Source: Diorhabda sublineata
Lineage: Eukaryota; Arthropoda; Insecta; Coleoptera; Chrysomelidae
Length of the DNA: 64,000 nucleotides
Reading direction: 5' to 3'
Assembly: GCF_026230105.1 (NCBI RefSeq)
Contig: NC_079482.1
Span: 16,616,001 to 16,680,000 of the forward strand
Position numbers and translations under genes: made by a program. The notes under the pieces are model-generated. The model was not told the origin of the DNA. It did no database searches and saw nothing but the letters and a program-made list of their open reading frames with translations. Below, piece by piece: positions 32,431 to 44,405 of the stretch (its first letter is position 1; each line of letters begins with the position of its first letter).

Positions 32431-34960
32431 TGCATAAATAACAATGTTCAAATGATTACAAGCTAACAAATTTGTTTTGTATATTTTTTCTTACAGAAGT
32501 TTCTCTAATCCATGATATGATGGAAAAGATTTTTATTTGATTTTGTCTCATCGTATCCATGACTTTCATTTTGGTTTGATTAGAATCGAAATTCATTTAT
32601 GACAAAAGCTCTTGAGTAAATATGAAATATATAAAATTTTAGTAGTAAATCAATAAAAAAAATAAAACAAAATAAAAATAAAATAGTTATAAAACGTTTA
32701 TTTCCAACTTATTTCTGAATCTTAACAAAGAAATCACTTTTTCTGGAAACCATCCCTGTTTCACGATGTAATTCTTCAGTCCTTTCTCTCAATCTTAAAA
32801 TTTGTCAGTTCACACTATTAAAGAAAATACCACTAACCCAGAAAATGCGAAAAAAATAACCGCGTGTCGTATTATTAAATTCTCAAACTATGAATGAAAT
32901 AGTTAAGTACAAATGGAATTAAATATATGCCTGTTTGAGGATTGATGGACAAGGAGATAGTATAATATATATAATGCGACTATATAAACACTTCCACAAA
33001 TTTCACAATAGATACATTAGAAAATCACAAAATTCTACTCAATTTGAATTTCATTATAGTTTTCTAGACTATATTTATTTTAAAACCAGTAACAATCTGA
33101 GTATGGATAAATTATTTTGTACAGTGTGTGTGTCGCGCTTAAGATGAAGACACCACATTTTCAAGAATTGAAATCTTAGTTTTTTCACAGTAATACTAAG
33201 CTGAAATTAAAAATTTATAGCTGGTCCACTATAACTTCACAAATAAGTCGATTCTCGATATTTGCCACAAAAAAAAATATTTTGACACAATTTTTAATGT
33301 CACTTATATGAATTCGTTTGCGCTTTAATTAGTAAATTGGATGTTTCCTCATTAGAATGCCATTGAATGTAAGGGAAGAAGAAAATTTCTGTAGATTTCG
33401 TCCAAGGTGTTGTCTTTACCCATTGCCAAATGAAATGAAATCGAATAATTTGTCTCTTTTCTTTGATATTTGATTACGGTATGCAATTCGTAATTTATGA
33501 TTCAATATTATTCAATATAATTTTCATTTGGTTGTTCAATTACACTGTATGACACGCGTTTCGATAACCAAGTTATCTGACTGACTTAGACAATTTACCT
33601 TCAGTCTATGAAGATGATAACTTGGTTATCGAAACGCGCGTCATACAGTGTAAGTGTAAGTGACAAACCTTCTGATTTTCCGATGCCGAGATTCGTGTCA
33701 GAATAAGACAAGTATGATAAGAAATTAATATACAGGGTGTTTAAAAAAATTGAAAATACTTAGGGTTTGCTCAGTAAAAAATTTTCGTTACGCCATCCGT
33801 ATTCAAAATAAACGGCGTTATATACATTTTTTACGATTTTGCCGCAACTACTGGCAACATTGTATTGAAATTTCATACGAATATATTTTTACGTCTGACT
33901 CATAGTTAGTACACGATTCGTACTAAGTAGTATTGAATTTTATAATAGTATTCAAGTTTACACCAAAAAGGTACTCTTGATAAAACTGGATACTGTATAT
34001 TATATATACTAATATAAATACTAACAGGAAAATCATGGTCCAAGCATGTTTTTTTTTTATTTTGGCTATATTAATGCATAGTTCTATTTATCAAAACACA
34101 TAATCTATAACCTGTTATTTAAGGAGACAAGCTGAATCAATATTTAGAATCATAATCATTTCATAAATTCGGTCTAAAAGCCACTAAAAACAGTCCTCTG
34201 TTATGTCCTAATTCTGGATCGAGTATGATTCGGTTCGGTTTTTATTAGTTGTATTTAAAAATGTGAAATATATGCTTTGTATATTTTTTTTTAAATTTTT
34301 GATGACATTATTGAATTATAAATCTCACAATTCTTATTATATTATATTAACAAAAATCCTTAAAAATAATCCCATGTAAAGAACAATATTTTTTTTGATA
34401 ACTCTTCAATAACTTCAAAGCAATTATTAGACTTGATTTGTAAATTCGTAGTAGTCGGTAGCAATTTCAAATTTTTAGTTAATTCCAGTAAGAAATGAGA
34501 CCCTCTGTAAAAGGTCAAAGTTGAAACCGTCCATAATAACGAAAATATAAAGTTATCTTCATCTTAAATGGAACACACTGTATATAATAAATCGGGATAT
34601 ATTTAATTGATGATAAGTTGCATATTTTTAGATATTTTGAAGTGATCAATGATAAATTAGAGAGAAAACCTAAAACCGAAAACGTTAAAACACAGAAATC
34701 AGATTGGAAATTCAGATTCAGATATATAAAAACCATATACATTAGTCAACAAAATTATTTATAGTGAACAGTTATAACGCAAAGATTCATATGATAAACG
34801 TGAAATAAAAATTATTGACCTCTTTTTGCATAGCACTGTTTGTTCAGCTGTGACATTAGAATTACCGTTTAAAGTAGAAAATTTGAAAATAACAAACAAT
34901 CAAATGATCGGTTTCGTTAGTGAAAGAACCAAAACCAAAAATATTACGGTAGACAGAATA
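32431..34960. other. AT-rich DNA; one hairpin repeat inside
   Basis: Contains the R2 hairpin (33540-33665, listed separately) and, at 33732, ATACAGGGTGTTTAAAAAAA, a sequence resembling the outer end of some insect DNA elements but with no partner found. No gene recognised. Confidence 0.4.
33540..33665. repeat. Dispersed repeat family R2, copy 2, forming a 35-bp hairpin
   Basis: Arms 33543-33577 and 33616-33650 are complementary at 34 of 35 positions (outer end CACTGTATGAC, core TTTCGATAACCAAGTTATC). The loop of 38 bases contains TTCAGTCTATGAAGA, the internal part shared with the other R2 copies. Copies 1 and 3 have only one arm, so this one looks like a head-to-head duplication or the fullest form of the family. 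Confidence 0.7.
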
Positions 34961-35345
34961 GACCGGGATCCCTCGCCCTTTTTCGTAAGTGATTACTAAC
35001 AAGCTAATTTTTCGTCAGTAGCTTCATTTTGACGAGACGCCCAACATTAGCTAGTACAAAAATTTCGTAAGTGGTAGCTAACAGGGGTAATGAGAACATA
35101 ATTTGTTGATTTAGTGGTTATCAAAAATTCATTACTAACTGGTTTTTTAATTTATAATTCTTATAATAATAATCTAAAGTAGCCGAAAAAATATTTGTCC
35201 TACAAAATGCTAGGTTTGATCAACGAGGTCCCATTTTTGCAACATGTACTATTTACGAGGTCATGAAAAATTATTACTAACCAGCTGATTTTTTTTTTGT
35301 TGGTTAGTTAATAATTATATAATTTAACGCCCACATTGTCCTACA
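34961..35345 (+). repeat. Left terminal inverted repeat of the large element
   Basis: Complementary to 41226-41609 over about 385 bases with only a few mismatches (for example AAAGTAGCCG against AATTAGCCG, and T-run length differences). It ends inward at CCCACATTGTCCTACA, which is itself one of the subterminal motifs. Confidence 0.9.
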
Positions 35346-35348
35346 AAT
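35195..35348. promoter_or_regulatory. Subterminal GTAGGAC motifs, left end
   Basis: Two copies of TTGTCCTACAA-type sequence at 35195-35205 and 35336-35346 (complement TTGTAGGACAA). The same motif recurs at least five times near the right end. Position and repetition suggest transposase-binding sites; no binding data can be inferred from sequence alone. Confidence 0.5.
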
Positions 35349-35587
35349 TGCATGGTATATTTTGCTGATCCTCCAATGGAATTTGAAATTCATAACAATA
35401 AAAATCTATTCATTCTGTACATTTTTCTATTGGAGTTTAGTTATATTAGTACGCATGCGCGCGATGCTGCGTACTGTGTTTAGTTACTCCATGCTGAAGC
35501 CGACTATAACCGTGCTGTTCTTTTCTGTTGACCACGTGTTGGACGCTCTGAAATAACTTACATTTTTTTTTTAATTGCTCAGCAAAA

Positions 35588-38500
35588 ATGGAGTGTTTTT
35601 TATGCAGTGTATTGTGTGATAACCCTCGCTTTAGAGAGAAACGCGAAGAGATCAAGAAATTTTCTCAAGAAATTTTGCTTTCTTGTCGAACTTTTTTGTC
35701 TGCTCGAAAGCATCATAAACATAAATATAGTAATGTCGTATTACCGGAAAATTGGAATGACGACATAATCGGGTATCATTCCTCTTGTTATAAGGAATTC
35801 AGAGTGAAATCTCAATATTTGTGTTATCAACGGTAAGTCGATTGAATATTTTTTAATTTTATTTTCAAAATAAGGTAAAGCACGCAGCCGTTGCTCAGGA
35901 ATTTGTATATCTATATATATGATATTTAACAAATCAATGAGGTGAAATTTCGAAAAAAAAGTTTTCAAACTCACAGACTTTTTTTAAAGGAAGCTAAATT
36001 GTTGAAATTTTTTTATTTTTGTAGTTCTCTCTGAATAACTCCGAAACCGTGAATGATAAAAATTTTGTATGGTAACATATGAAAACTAAACAGTTGGGAC
36101 TAAAATAATTTTTTTTTTTTGTTTATTGAACGACGATCTCCTTCCGAGTTACAATCTGTTGAAAATTATCCAAACATTTATGACCTTTTTTTCAATCCCG
36201 TAATTTTTGTGTCTAATGTATATACTTAATTTGAATTATTCTTTTATTTATTTGTTTTATACAGAACTGAGCCAGCTGTAACATCGTCTGCAGCTGAATG
36301 TACTGAAGTTACAGACGCTTCGACTTCTTTAACGTCTGCTCCAATCGTAGAACCACACTTAATGCCATGCTCCTCTCGGTTAGTTCGTTGAATATTCTTT
36401 TTTTACGTTATTGTTCATTCTTATAATATATATATAATATAATTTCAAGTCGCCACCCTGACAAAGCTCCAAAAAAAATGTTTTCGGTTATTGATTTTTT
36501 CGTTACTAATATAATAGCTTCACATGTTATTATTTACAGAGATATCGAACAGAATGAAGAAACAGAAAACATTGCACATTCGCTGGATACTGTTGAAGAG
36601 AGCTATGCACATGATGAGATAGATGTTGAGAGTTTTGAAAATGATGGATCAGCCAAATCATGCTTTTTTTGCATGAAAATTAACATCAAACGTAAAGGGC
36701 GGCAAATATACTGCCGTAATATTAAAAATAAAATACCTTTTCTACAAAAAATTAAAAGCTATGCTACAGAATTGAATGACATTGAGATGTTGCAAAAAAT
36801 TGAAGAAAAGTTAATCCACCCTCTACCGATGATTGGTCTAAAAAGCGAGACAGCCATAAAATTGCTAAACAACGATTAATTCTATATATTGAAAAAGAAA
36901 TTATTGCAAATCGTCGAGTGTTGTCACTAATTCACCTCCAAGATTGCTACACGGAATTTCTAAAAGAGACATATGAAAATACAGATTTAGAGGCTTCCAT
37001 TTTCAGCACTCATGTTCTCAAGGACTTCATTCTGAAAACATTACAGAATAAAATTACAGTAATTAAAATTTCAAATAAGCAATTTTGTATATCCTCTGAA
37101 GTTGATATAGAAGCTATTGATGACGAAGAAATCCAAGACATCATATTTGAACAAGAAGCTCAAGATTTCGCTTTAAAATATCGCAAAAATATAATGAAAA
37201 TAAAAAAAAAACCTTTAACAGATTTCATAGATAGTGAAGTCTTGAATAAAGGAGAGTGCGATATTCCCAAGTGGTTAAATATTTTTTGGACTACTGCCTT
37301 GAGCGGCGTTGGCAAAGAAAGCTGCGATCGAGTTAGAAGATTATCTTCATGTTATTCACAGGATTCTATCTACAGCATTACAAGAGGATACATCAAACCG
37401 AAAAAACATATTTTATTGGGTATGACTGTAAAGAGCCTTACTGGAAGCAAAAAAGTAGTAGAGATATTAAATAGGCAAGGCTACTGCATCACCTATCCCA
37501 GTATACTGGAATTAGAAACGTCTGCTGCATACTCTTGTACTTCTAATAATCAGTTATGTCCTACCAGCATTTTACGCACTTCTATATTGTCATGTGGAGT
37601 AGCGTGGGATAATTACGATAGATTTGTGGAAACAAGCTCTGGTAAAAATACCCTGCATGATACAGTGGGTATTCTTTATCAAAATATCCCAACAGAAGAA
37701 GAGTTGAACATCATCGAAAGGAACAATGCATCTACAGTGTTCGAACAGAATTTATCAATTAATGTTCGTGATTTCTCTGGTCGTAGAAAACGTTCATTTG
37801 AGGACGACTCATTTGAACATTTACAGCCTACGAAGCAACGTCGTCCAGAATTTTGGCATAGTAGTTCATCGTTACCCGAAGATATACAAAATTCAGATAA
37901 ATTTCAACATAAATACTTTGCGTGGGTACTTTCCCATAAGTTACAAATTTCAGACACGCCAATGTGGATAGGATATAATGCCAAAATTTTTGAAGATACT
38001 AGTAAAATTCAAAAGGTGGAGTATCTCACGCAAATTAATGATTCACCCACGGATCCATCAGTTGTGAAAGAGACGATGCGAAGAAGTTTGCAAATCGCTT
38101 CGGAATGCCAGAAAAATTTCTTCAGTGTTACTTACGATTTAGCCATGGCTAAGATTGCTTTACGGATACAGAGTGCCGAGGACGAATTTCAAAAACTTTT
38201 CATTAATTTTGGATCTTTCCATATAATGTTATCATTCATGAAAGCAATCGGGAAATTTATAAGTGGATCTGGTTTAACAAATATTCTTATAGATAGCGAA
38301 ATTTTAGCCAGTGGTTCTATCAATTCGTTTTTAAGTGGAAAACATTTTAATCGGTGTAGAAAGATTCATCCTCTACTCTCCCTTGCTTTGCAGATTTTGC
38401 ATTTGGAGGGGTTTTTACAGCAACATGATGAGAACCTGGAAAATATCCAAGAGTATTTACAAATATTTAATAAAGAAAAAAATGAGGACCCACAAATAAC

Positions 38501-40930
38501 CAATGAGAATTTGAAAAAGTTATTTGAAAAATATGAACAATATAAAAGTGAAACTTTACTCGGAAGACATGGTAAAACACCTCAAATTTATTTAATGTAC
38601 ACCAGATTAGTTGAATATTATCTTCAATTAGAATACAGTATTCGTACGGGTGATTTTAATTTCTTTATATACATTTTACCGAAAATAACCAATATTTTCT
38701 TTTCAATGAACCACCATAATTATGCAAGGTATATGTCTGTTTATTGGGATAAATTAATAAATATTGAAACAACACATCCTGGATTGCTTAATGATTGTCA
38801 AAAAAGTTTTTTGGGCATTCGCAGAACAATGAAACCGTTTTCAAGAATACCGATTGATTTAACACTTGAACAAACAATCAATGCTGATGCTGCTTCTAAA
38901 GCTTCTGGAATTATTAACGTTACAAACTCGTTTTCCGCACGACAAAAATGGTCAATTACTCATTCACTACGTACGAGTGTTATATCAAAAATGATGGAGT
39001 TTTGTAATATGAAATCCACCGATGACATAACGAAAGACTTAAAGGAGTCATCCATTAAGAAAGCTACGAAAAACTTAGAAGTATTAATGCAACTAATAAA
39101 GCAGTACACCAACCCTTTCTCGTTCGATCTGCCAAAAAATTATCTTTACAATATATCGAAAGGTCAGTCCGTTAGCGATGAAATATATCAATTTTTATCA
39201 TCAGTTGAAATAGAGGGTGAAAAACAGCATCAGAATTTCATTACTGAGACTCGGATAACACCAGATAGGTTTGATGGAGCCATTAGTAAAAATAAAATTA
39301 TTAATTTTGATTACAAGAATACGAAAAAAGTCAAAATTAATGGAAAAGTCAAAGAAATTAAAATGCAAAGAGATGTTTTTGGCCGTTTACTTTATGCATC
39401 AGTAGAAAATAAAATTGATATAGAAAAAGCATTAAGTTATCCTCTAGCTCCTGTTCCTTTTTCACTCTGTCATACTAATGGATCGATATGCAAGACCCCT
39501 AAATCTGTGATTATTAATGAATTACTAGAATATCAAACCGAAATTGAAAATCCTCCAGAAGCAGACATTCACTTAATTGATGGATTTTATTTATTACATA
39601 CGCTGAAAAACGTTCCAAACAGATATGGTAAAATCTCGAAACATATATTACAAATACTTACATATAATAAAAAAGAAGTACATATTATATTTGACAAGTA
39701 CAAAAAACACAGTATCAAAGATTTTGAACATGATCTGAGAGGTGAAGAGGATACACAGTATGACGTCATACGTAGAGACAATAATCGTCCTGCGGATTTC
39801 TGCAAATTATTGAGGAGTAGCAACTTTAAAGAAAAATTTGTCGAATTTTTAATTGAAGATTGGACAAGAGATGAATTTTTTACCTTGATTGAAGGGAAGA
39901 CTGTTAAACTTAATTATGATCAATGTTACACTTATGAGGTGTCTAGTGATAATAAAATAAAAAGAATTATTGATTATAATCTTTCTTGTTATCATGAAGA
40001 AGCTGACACCAAAATTGTGTACCATGTTTGTCAATTTAATCGTAACTATCGTGTGCAGATACATTGTATAGATTCTGATATACCAATAATAATGTTGGCT
40101 AATTTCAAGTATTTAAAAGATGAAATACAAGTAATAATTAATTTAAGCACAAATAAAAAAAAATGTACCTGAACATAAATGAAATTTATGCCAAGCTTGG
40201 AGATCAATTATCGTGTTCATTTGCTATATGCCATATTTTTACAGGAAATGATTACAATCCCGCTTTTTTCCGTAAAGGAAAAAAAGACCTTTCAGTATTT
40301 TTAAGAAAAATAAAAATTTTCAAGAGGCTTTTATTCAACTCCTACGAAGTGATCATACAGTATTAACAACGTCAAATGAAATAGTTCGAATTATTGAAGA
40401 GTATGTATGTAGAGTGTACTCATTAAAAACCAAAAATGATATCAACAGAGGACGGTATGAACTATTTGAAAAAGGCTATAGATCAAAAGGTGGAAGTGAA
40501 AAAGTATTAAAAAAAAAATATTATAGGATATGATCCTTCCAGTTTGCCACCAACAAAACAAGAATTGTTGCAACAAATTAAAAGAACGGTATTCATCAGC
40601 AATGTATGGTGTAATGCACACATGCGGTGCCCCACAGATAAAGTACCTGAAAATTATGGATGGACAATAATTGATGGTAAATACGAGTATTATTGGTTTG
40701 ATGGTCCTCAAAGCCCATCCTTTGAAGAATTATCTTCTCAATTGCAAGGTACCCTATTAATATTATTGAAATTTGGTTTTTAATTTTTCGGCGACATTAA
40801 TTAATTTTTTCATATTATTACAGATTTAGATACCACGGAAGATCAGAATGAAGAAGATACTGATGAAGATGAGGAGAGTGATGCCAGTAGTGAGGATGAA
40901 TGTTTTTCTGATGAGTCAGATGAAAATTAA
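35588..40930 (+). pseudogene. Transposase with FEN1/XPG-like PIN domain, four exons, frame-disrupted
   Basis: Exon 1 is 35588-35832 (MECFLC start; donor GTAAGT), exon 2 36265-36378 and exon 3 36540-40748. Exon 4 is 40824-40930. Both first junctions split an Arg codon (CG/A) and the last splits GAT, so splicing is consistent. Exon 1 has CFLC and IGYHSSCYKEF, a Cys/His module; a second begins CFFCMKINIKRKG. The long frame (numbered from 36918) has VTYD (Asp 407), FGSFHIMLSFMKAIGKFISG, NYARYMSVYWDK, and PIDLTLEQTINADAAS (Asp 647, Glu 651), likely the DDE-type core. The PIN part has ADIHLIDGF (Asp 883, 888), FDKYKKHSIK (Asp 926), HEEADTK (Glu 1027-1028, Asp 1030), IDSD (1052, 1054) and FTGNDYNPAFFRKGK. 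The tail is Asp/Glu/Ser-rich. Frame breaks lie at 36804-36876 (probably with loss of the second YH--C), at 40150-40160, between about 40300 and 40330, and at 40508-40518. The last three fall in or beside A-rich runs. Confidence 0.8.
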
Positions 40931-40976
40931 TTACTTTTTTTATATAAAAATATCTACTTTTTCATGTATGTTACAT

Positions 40977-40982
40977 AATAAA
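40977..40982 (+). terminator. Poly(A) signal of the large element's gene
   Basis: AATAAA lies 47 bases after the stop codon of exon 4, a usual distance for a 3' end signal. Confidence 0.5.
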
Positions 40983-41054
40983 GTTGATTTATTTCAATAA
41001 ATATATTTTCACTTTACCTCATGTTGCACATAGGAAAAAGGAAAATTACGATTA

Positions 41055-41375
41055 TTGTAGGACTACGGATGCATACCAGTTTTTTTGTAGGACATTGTTT
41101 TATTCGGATAAAAAACACACTAATGTATCACGTGATACTTTTGTCCTACAGTTACTAATAAAAAAAATGGTCCTGTGGTATGGACAACTTAGGAGTCTAG
41201 GACTAGAAAAACGTTCCACGTAATGTGTAGGACAATGTGGGCGTTAAATTATATAATTATTAACTAACCAACAAAAAAAAATCAGCTGGTTAGTAATAAT
41301 TTTTCATGACCTCGTAAATAGTACATGTTGCAAAAATGGGACCTCGTTGATCAAACCTAGCATTTTGTAGGACAA
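41055..41375. promoter_or_regulatory. Subterminal GTAGGAC motif cluster, right end
   Basis: Copies at 41055-41063, 41085-41094, 41141-41150 (opposite strand), 41226-41235 and 41365-41375, plus a weaker TCTAGGAC near 41196. Together with the left-end copies this makes at least seven. It is a likely array of transposase-binding sites. Confidence 0.5.
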
Positions 41376-41609
41376 ATATTTTTTCGGCTAATTTAGATTA
41401 TTATTATAAGAATTATAAATAAAAAAACCAGTTAGTAATGAATTTTTGATAACCACTAAATCAACAAATTATGTTCTCATTACCCCTGTTAGCTACCACT
41501 TACGAAATTTTTGTACTAGCTAATGTTGGGCGTCTCGTCAAAATGAAGCTACTGACGAAAAATTAGCTTGTTAGTAATCACTTACGAAAAAGGGCGAGGG
41601 ATCCCGGTC
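41226..41609 (-). repeat. Right terminal inverted repeat of the large element
   Basis: Mirror of 34961-35345, ending GGGATCCCGGTC followed by TAGA. Confidence 0.9.
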
Positions 41610-41611
41610 TA

Positions 41612-42320
41612 GAAGAGAAGATGACGGTAGAAAACAATTGGGCTAAACTATATGATACAGACAACGCGACAAGAATTGTCCTTTTAAGCGACTTACTTAA
41701 GTGATAATAAAAAATAAATAAATTGCGTTATCGAGACTAGGAATTTTTTCGAAGAGGTAGTGCAAATCATTCAAAATTTCGTGCGGCGTCAAGGACAATA
41801 ATTCAATAATACAAATACTTCATTAGTAGCAAATTCATGATGAATAAAAATAGAAAGCTGAATTAATATCCCGCAGTTTCTGCAAAGCAAATTTTTTAAA
41901 TACTACGCGCCCCAAGTAAGATCATAATCATAAAGTTAGTACTTGCGGTGTACAGAGGATGTACTGGCCATTGGGGTGAGGTATCTTGAACATTGTTATA
42001 TAGGGTGTTTGCCAGAAACTAGCAAGTCGATCTTTCAATGTGATCCCTAAGGAAATACAGTTGACAACCCAATGTTCCTTCCTAGCTCAACTTACCAATA
42101 TTTAGGATGCGGTGATTGAAAATCGTTTTGTAAATTTAATTGATAAATTTAGTCAAAACATATTATTTTCTTATTGAAAAAATTGTTAGACCATTTGAGA
42201 AGCAGTAATATCAAATGCTACTAAATTTAGAGTTCGAACGCATTGCGTTATGAGTTATTTAACCTAGTAGATGTACTGCAACTTTTTTTTTATTATTTTT
42301 TATTAAATATTACACACCCA
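41612..42320. other. AT-rich DNA without recognisable gene
   Basis: ATATAGGGTGTTTGCCAGAA near 41998-42017 resembles the end of an insect DNA element, but no inverted partner is seen. Confidence 0.4.
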
Positions 42321-42690
42321 TCGGGCAATTTATTGTATACCATACGGCAGTATTGGCTTTAATAGCAAAAGCTTATTATGTAGAAACAAAGTGGAGTTTC
42401 TCCCAATGATCCACGAAATTCATCTACATCTGATTCCAAGTTCTTCTCTTTTCTTTTTAACGAGAGCTATTTCGTGGAGCATTTCATCAGTTTATAGTTT
42501 TCAACTTGCTTCTGCCCAACTCATAATATAGTTGTATCATCAGCAAAACTAGCAGTTCTATTATTTGTCACATGTGTAGAGGAGAAACTACAGGAGCGGA
42601 ACCAATACACTTTCTTGTGGTACATCAGTTTTAATTGGTTTGAATATGCTTCTGCAAAAAATACGAATTATTCTTCTGATGGTTAACGTT
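42321..42690 (-). pseudogene. Jockey-like LINE reverse transcriptase fragment
   Basis: Minus-strand frames read KPIKTDVPQESVLVPLL (normally GVPQGSVLGPLLF), FLLYTCDK, then ASFADDTTI in the next frame (the catalytic F-ADD box, intact). Later comes NKLLLLKPILPYGIQ (normally NKLLLYK-ILKPIWTYGIQLWG). The last motif is characteristic of the Jockey clade. Several frame changes and stops and a shortened spacing show it is a pseudogene. Confidence 0.7.
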
Positions 42691-44405
42691 TTTCCTTCAA
42701 TAACATTATAATACTGATTATGTATATGGTATTTTCCTTCGACTTTTCAGTCTTTTTACTCCGTTTTCTACGATAGCACGGTAGGTGTAATCGATCAAAA
42801 ACTGCACTGTAAAGATTCGGATTCTTCTTATTAAGCCTATTCCGGTTTCAAATCGGATTGAAAATTTAGTTCTCACATTTTGTGATCTTAACTTCTCAAT
42901 TAAAAAAATTAGTTCTTACATTTTGTGAACTTAATTTCATCTAGTGCCCGCACTGAAATTTACTAACGCCATTTTGCTGCTACTACATTTATACTGAAAT
43001 TTACGTTTGTATTATAATTTATTCGCTTCGCATATATCACATGTATGTTTTAAGAAGATTTAAAATATTTAAATGGAAATATTCATCCAAATATATTTTG
43101 AAGAGAATAATAATATGGAAAGAAACAAACAATTATTAACATTTTTTGGTTTCCCTTCAATAATTTGGAATTGGTGATGGAATTTGATTATATTAATCAA
43201 CTTCAAGTTTTCCAAATTGAGTAACTTTTTCAATTTCATAAAAACTATTGATTAAGGATAGAATTTGTGACAGAAGGATTGGTAATGAATTATTATATTA
43301 TATTATATTATAATTAAAATCTCCTTGTCCACTTTCATTTCAAAGAAGCAACTAAACTGATGTCCCTCCACGAATTATAGTTTGAGTTGAACAGCTTTTT
43401 AGTAAAGTAGAGGCACTCATATAAATAGATAATTCTTGGCTACGAAAAAAAAAAATTCAAAATAAGAGACTCAATATTAAATTTACATTGATCATCTTAA
43501 TTAATGTTCTAAAATAAGCCTTTTATTTTCGGTACCTCTTTTTAATAGCCAAGGTGAGTCCTGTTGACCGCTATTGCAACCAAAATTTAACTACATTGGA
43601 CAGGCGCATACTAATTTGCATTAAGAACTAAAGAACACCTTCACTAACCGGGTCAATAGGAATATAATATCGAATATTTTACTTTACACTGAAGAGGAAT
43701 ATAATCAATTTTTTTCTCAAAAACACAAAAATCTTCTGATTCGAGGTATTTCAATGTATTTAGTTATATATCATTCTATTTTTTGTTTGTGAAATTTTAC
43801 ATGAAAAAATTTGGAATATTCGATATTATTTACGTTATAAGTTTTTACAATAAATATTTCTACTTAACTATGTGATCTATTTACATTAATATATAGATTT
43901 ATATAAATTTCTCTATTAAAAATATTATAAATATACTCTCTTAAGTAGGAAACAAAAATAATAGTTTAAAACTTATGACTAAGGCGTTTCTAGGTGCTGA
44001 TAAAATGTGTGTGACCATATTGAGATCTGGTCCGTAATGTTTTGATTTTTTTAAATTTAATGCTGATTTTACAAAATAACTTTACTGTAGTTTACTTGAC
44101 CATATATATGTATGTCTTTTGAAATATAATTACCACCAAATACAGTCATTTGTTCTCAATTTAATTGCACATAACAAAGCAATTGGATACAGATCAGTCT
44201 CTATTCAGATATAAAAATGTTAATTTGTTCATTATAGAATTTCGAATTTGTATTTATATGGAATATTCACTGCTTTTTTGAATATCCTGAGAAGTAGTTT
44301 AGTTTATAGAAGTTACTAGTTTTTAAAATTAAATTTACTTTATATCTCAATATTATTAAAACGAATGAATGAAAACAATGATAAGTTGGTTTTTTACTTG
44401 ACAAA
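42691..44405. other. AT-rich DNA with small tandem repeats
   Basis: A 43-bp imperfect duplication occurs near 42865-42940 (TTAGTTCTCACATTTTGTGA and TTAGTTCTTACATTTTGTGA). A short (ATTAT)n microsatellite lies near 43287-43313. No gene or transposase motif recognised. Confidence 0.5.

Larger units (their letters stand above)
34961..41609 (+). mobile_element. Large DNA transposon with long inverted repeats and a transposase-PIN nuclease gene (Academ-like)
   Basis: The outer ends are GACCGGGATCCCTCGCCC and its complement. Inverted repeats of about 385 bp are nearly identical. The flanks show TA on both sides, or alternatively TAGA if the ends are asymmetric. Inside is one gene on the plus strand with three introns, ending at 40930, with AATAAA at 40977-40982. 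Copies of TTGTAGGAC in both orientations are concentrated in and just inside the ends. From memory, protein architecture (Cys/His-rich N-terminus, DDE-like core, FEN1/XPG-like C-terminus) resembles the XPG-carrying branch of the Academ superfamily; Academ is reported to make 3-4 bp duplications, which would favour the TAGA reading. High arm identity and mild gene damage indicate a recent insertion. Confidence 0.85.

Noticed and set aside
33732..33760. ATACAGGGTGTTT-type sequences here, near 41998 and near 4158, resembling ends of insect DNA elements
   Set aside because: No inverted partner or shared inner sequence was found, so no element could be delimited.
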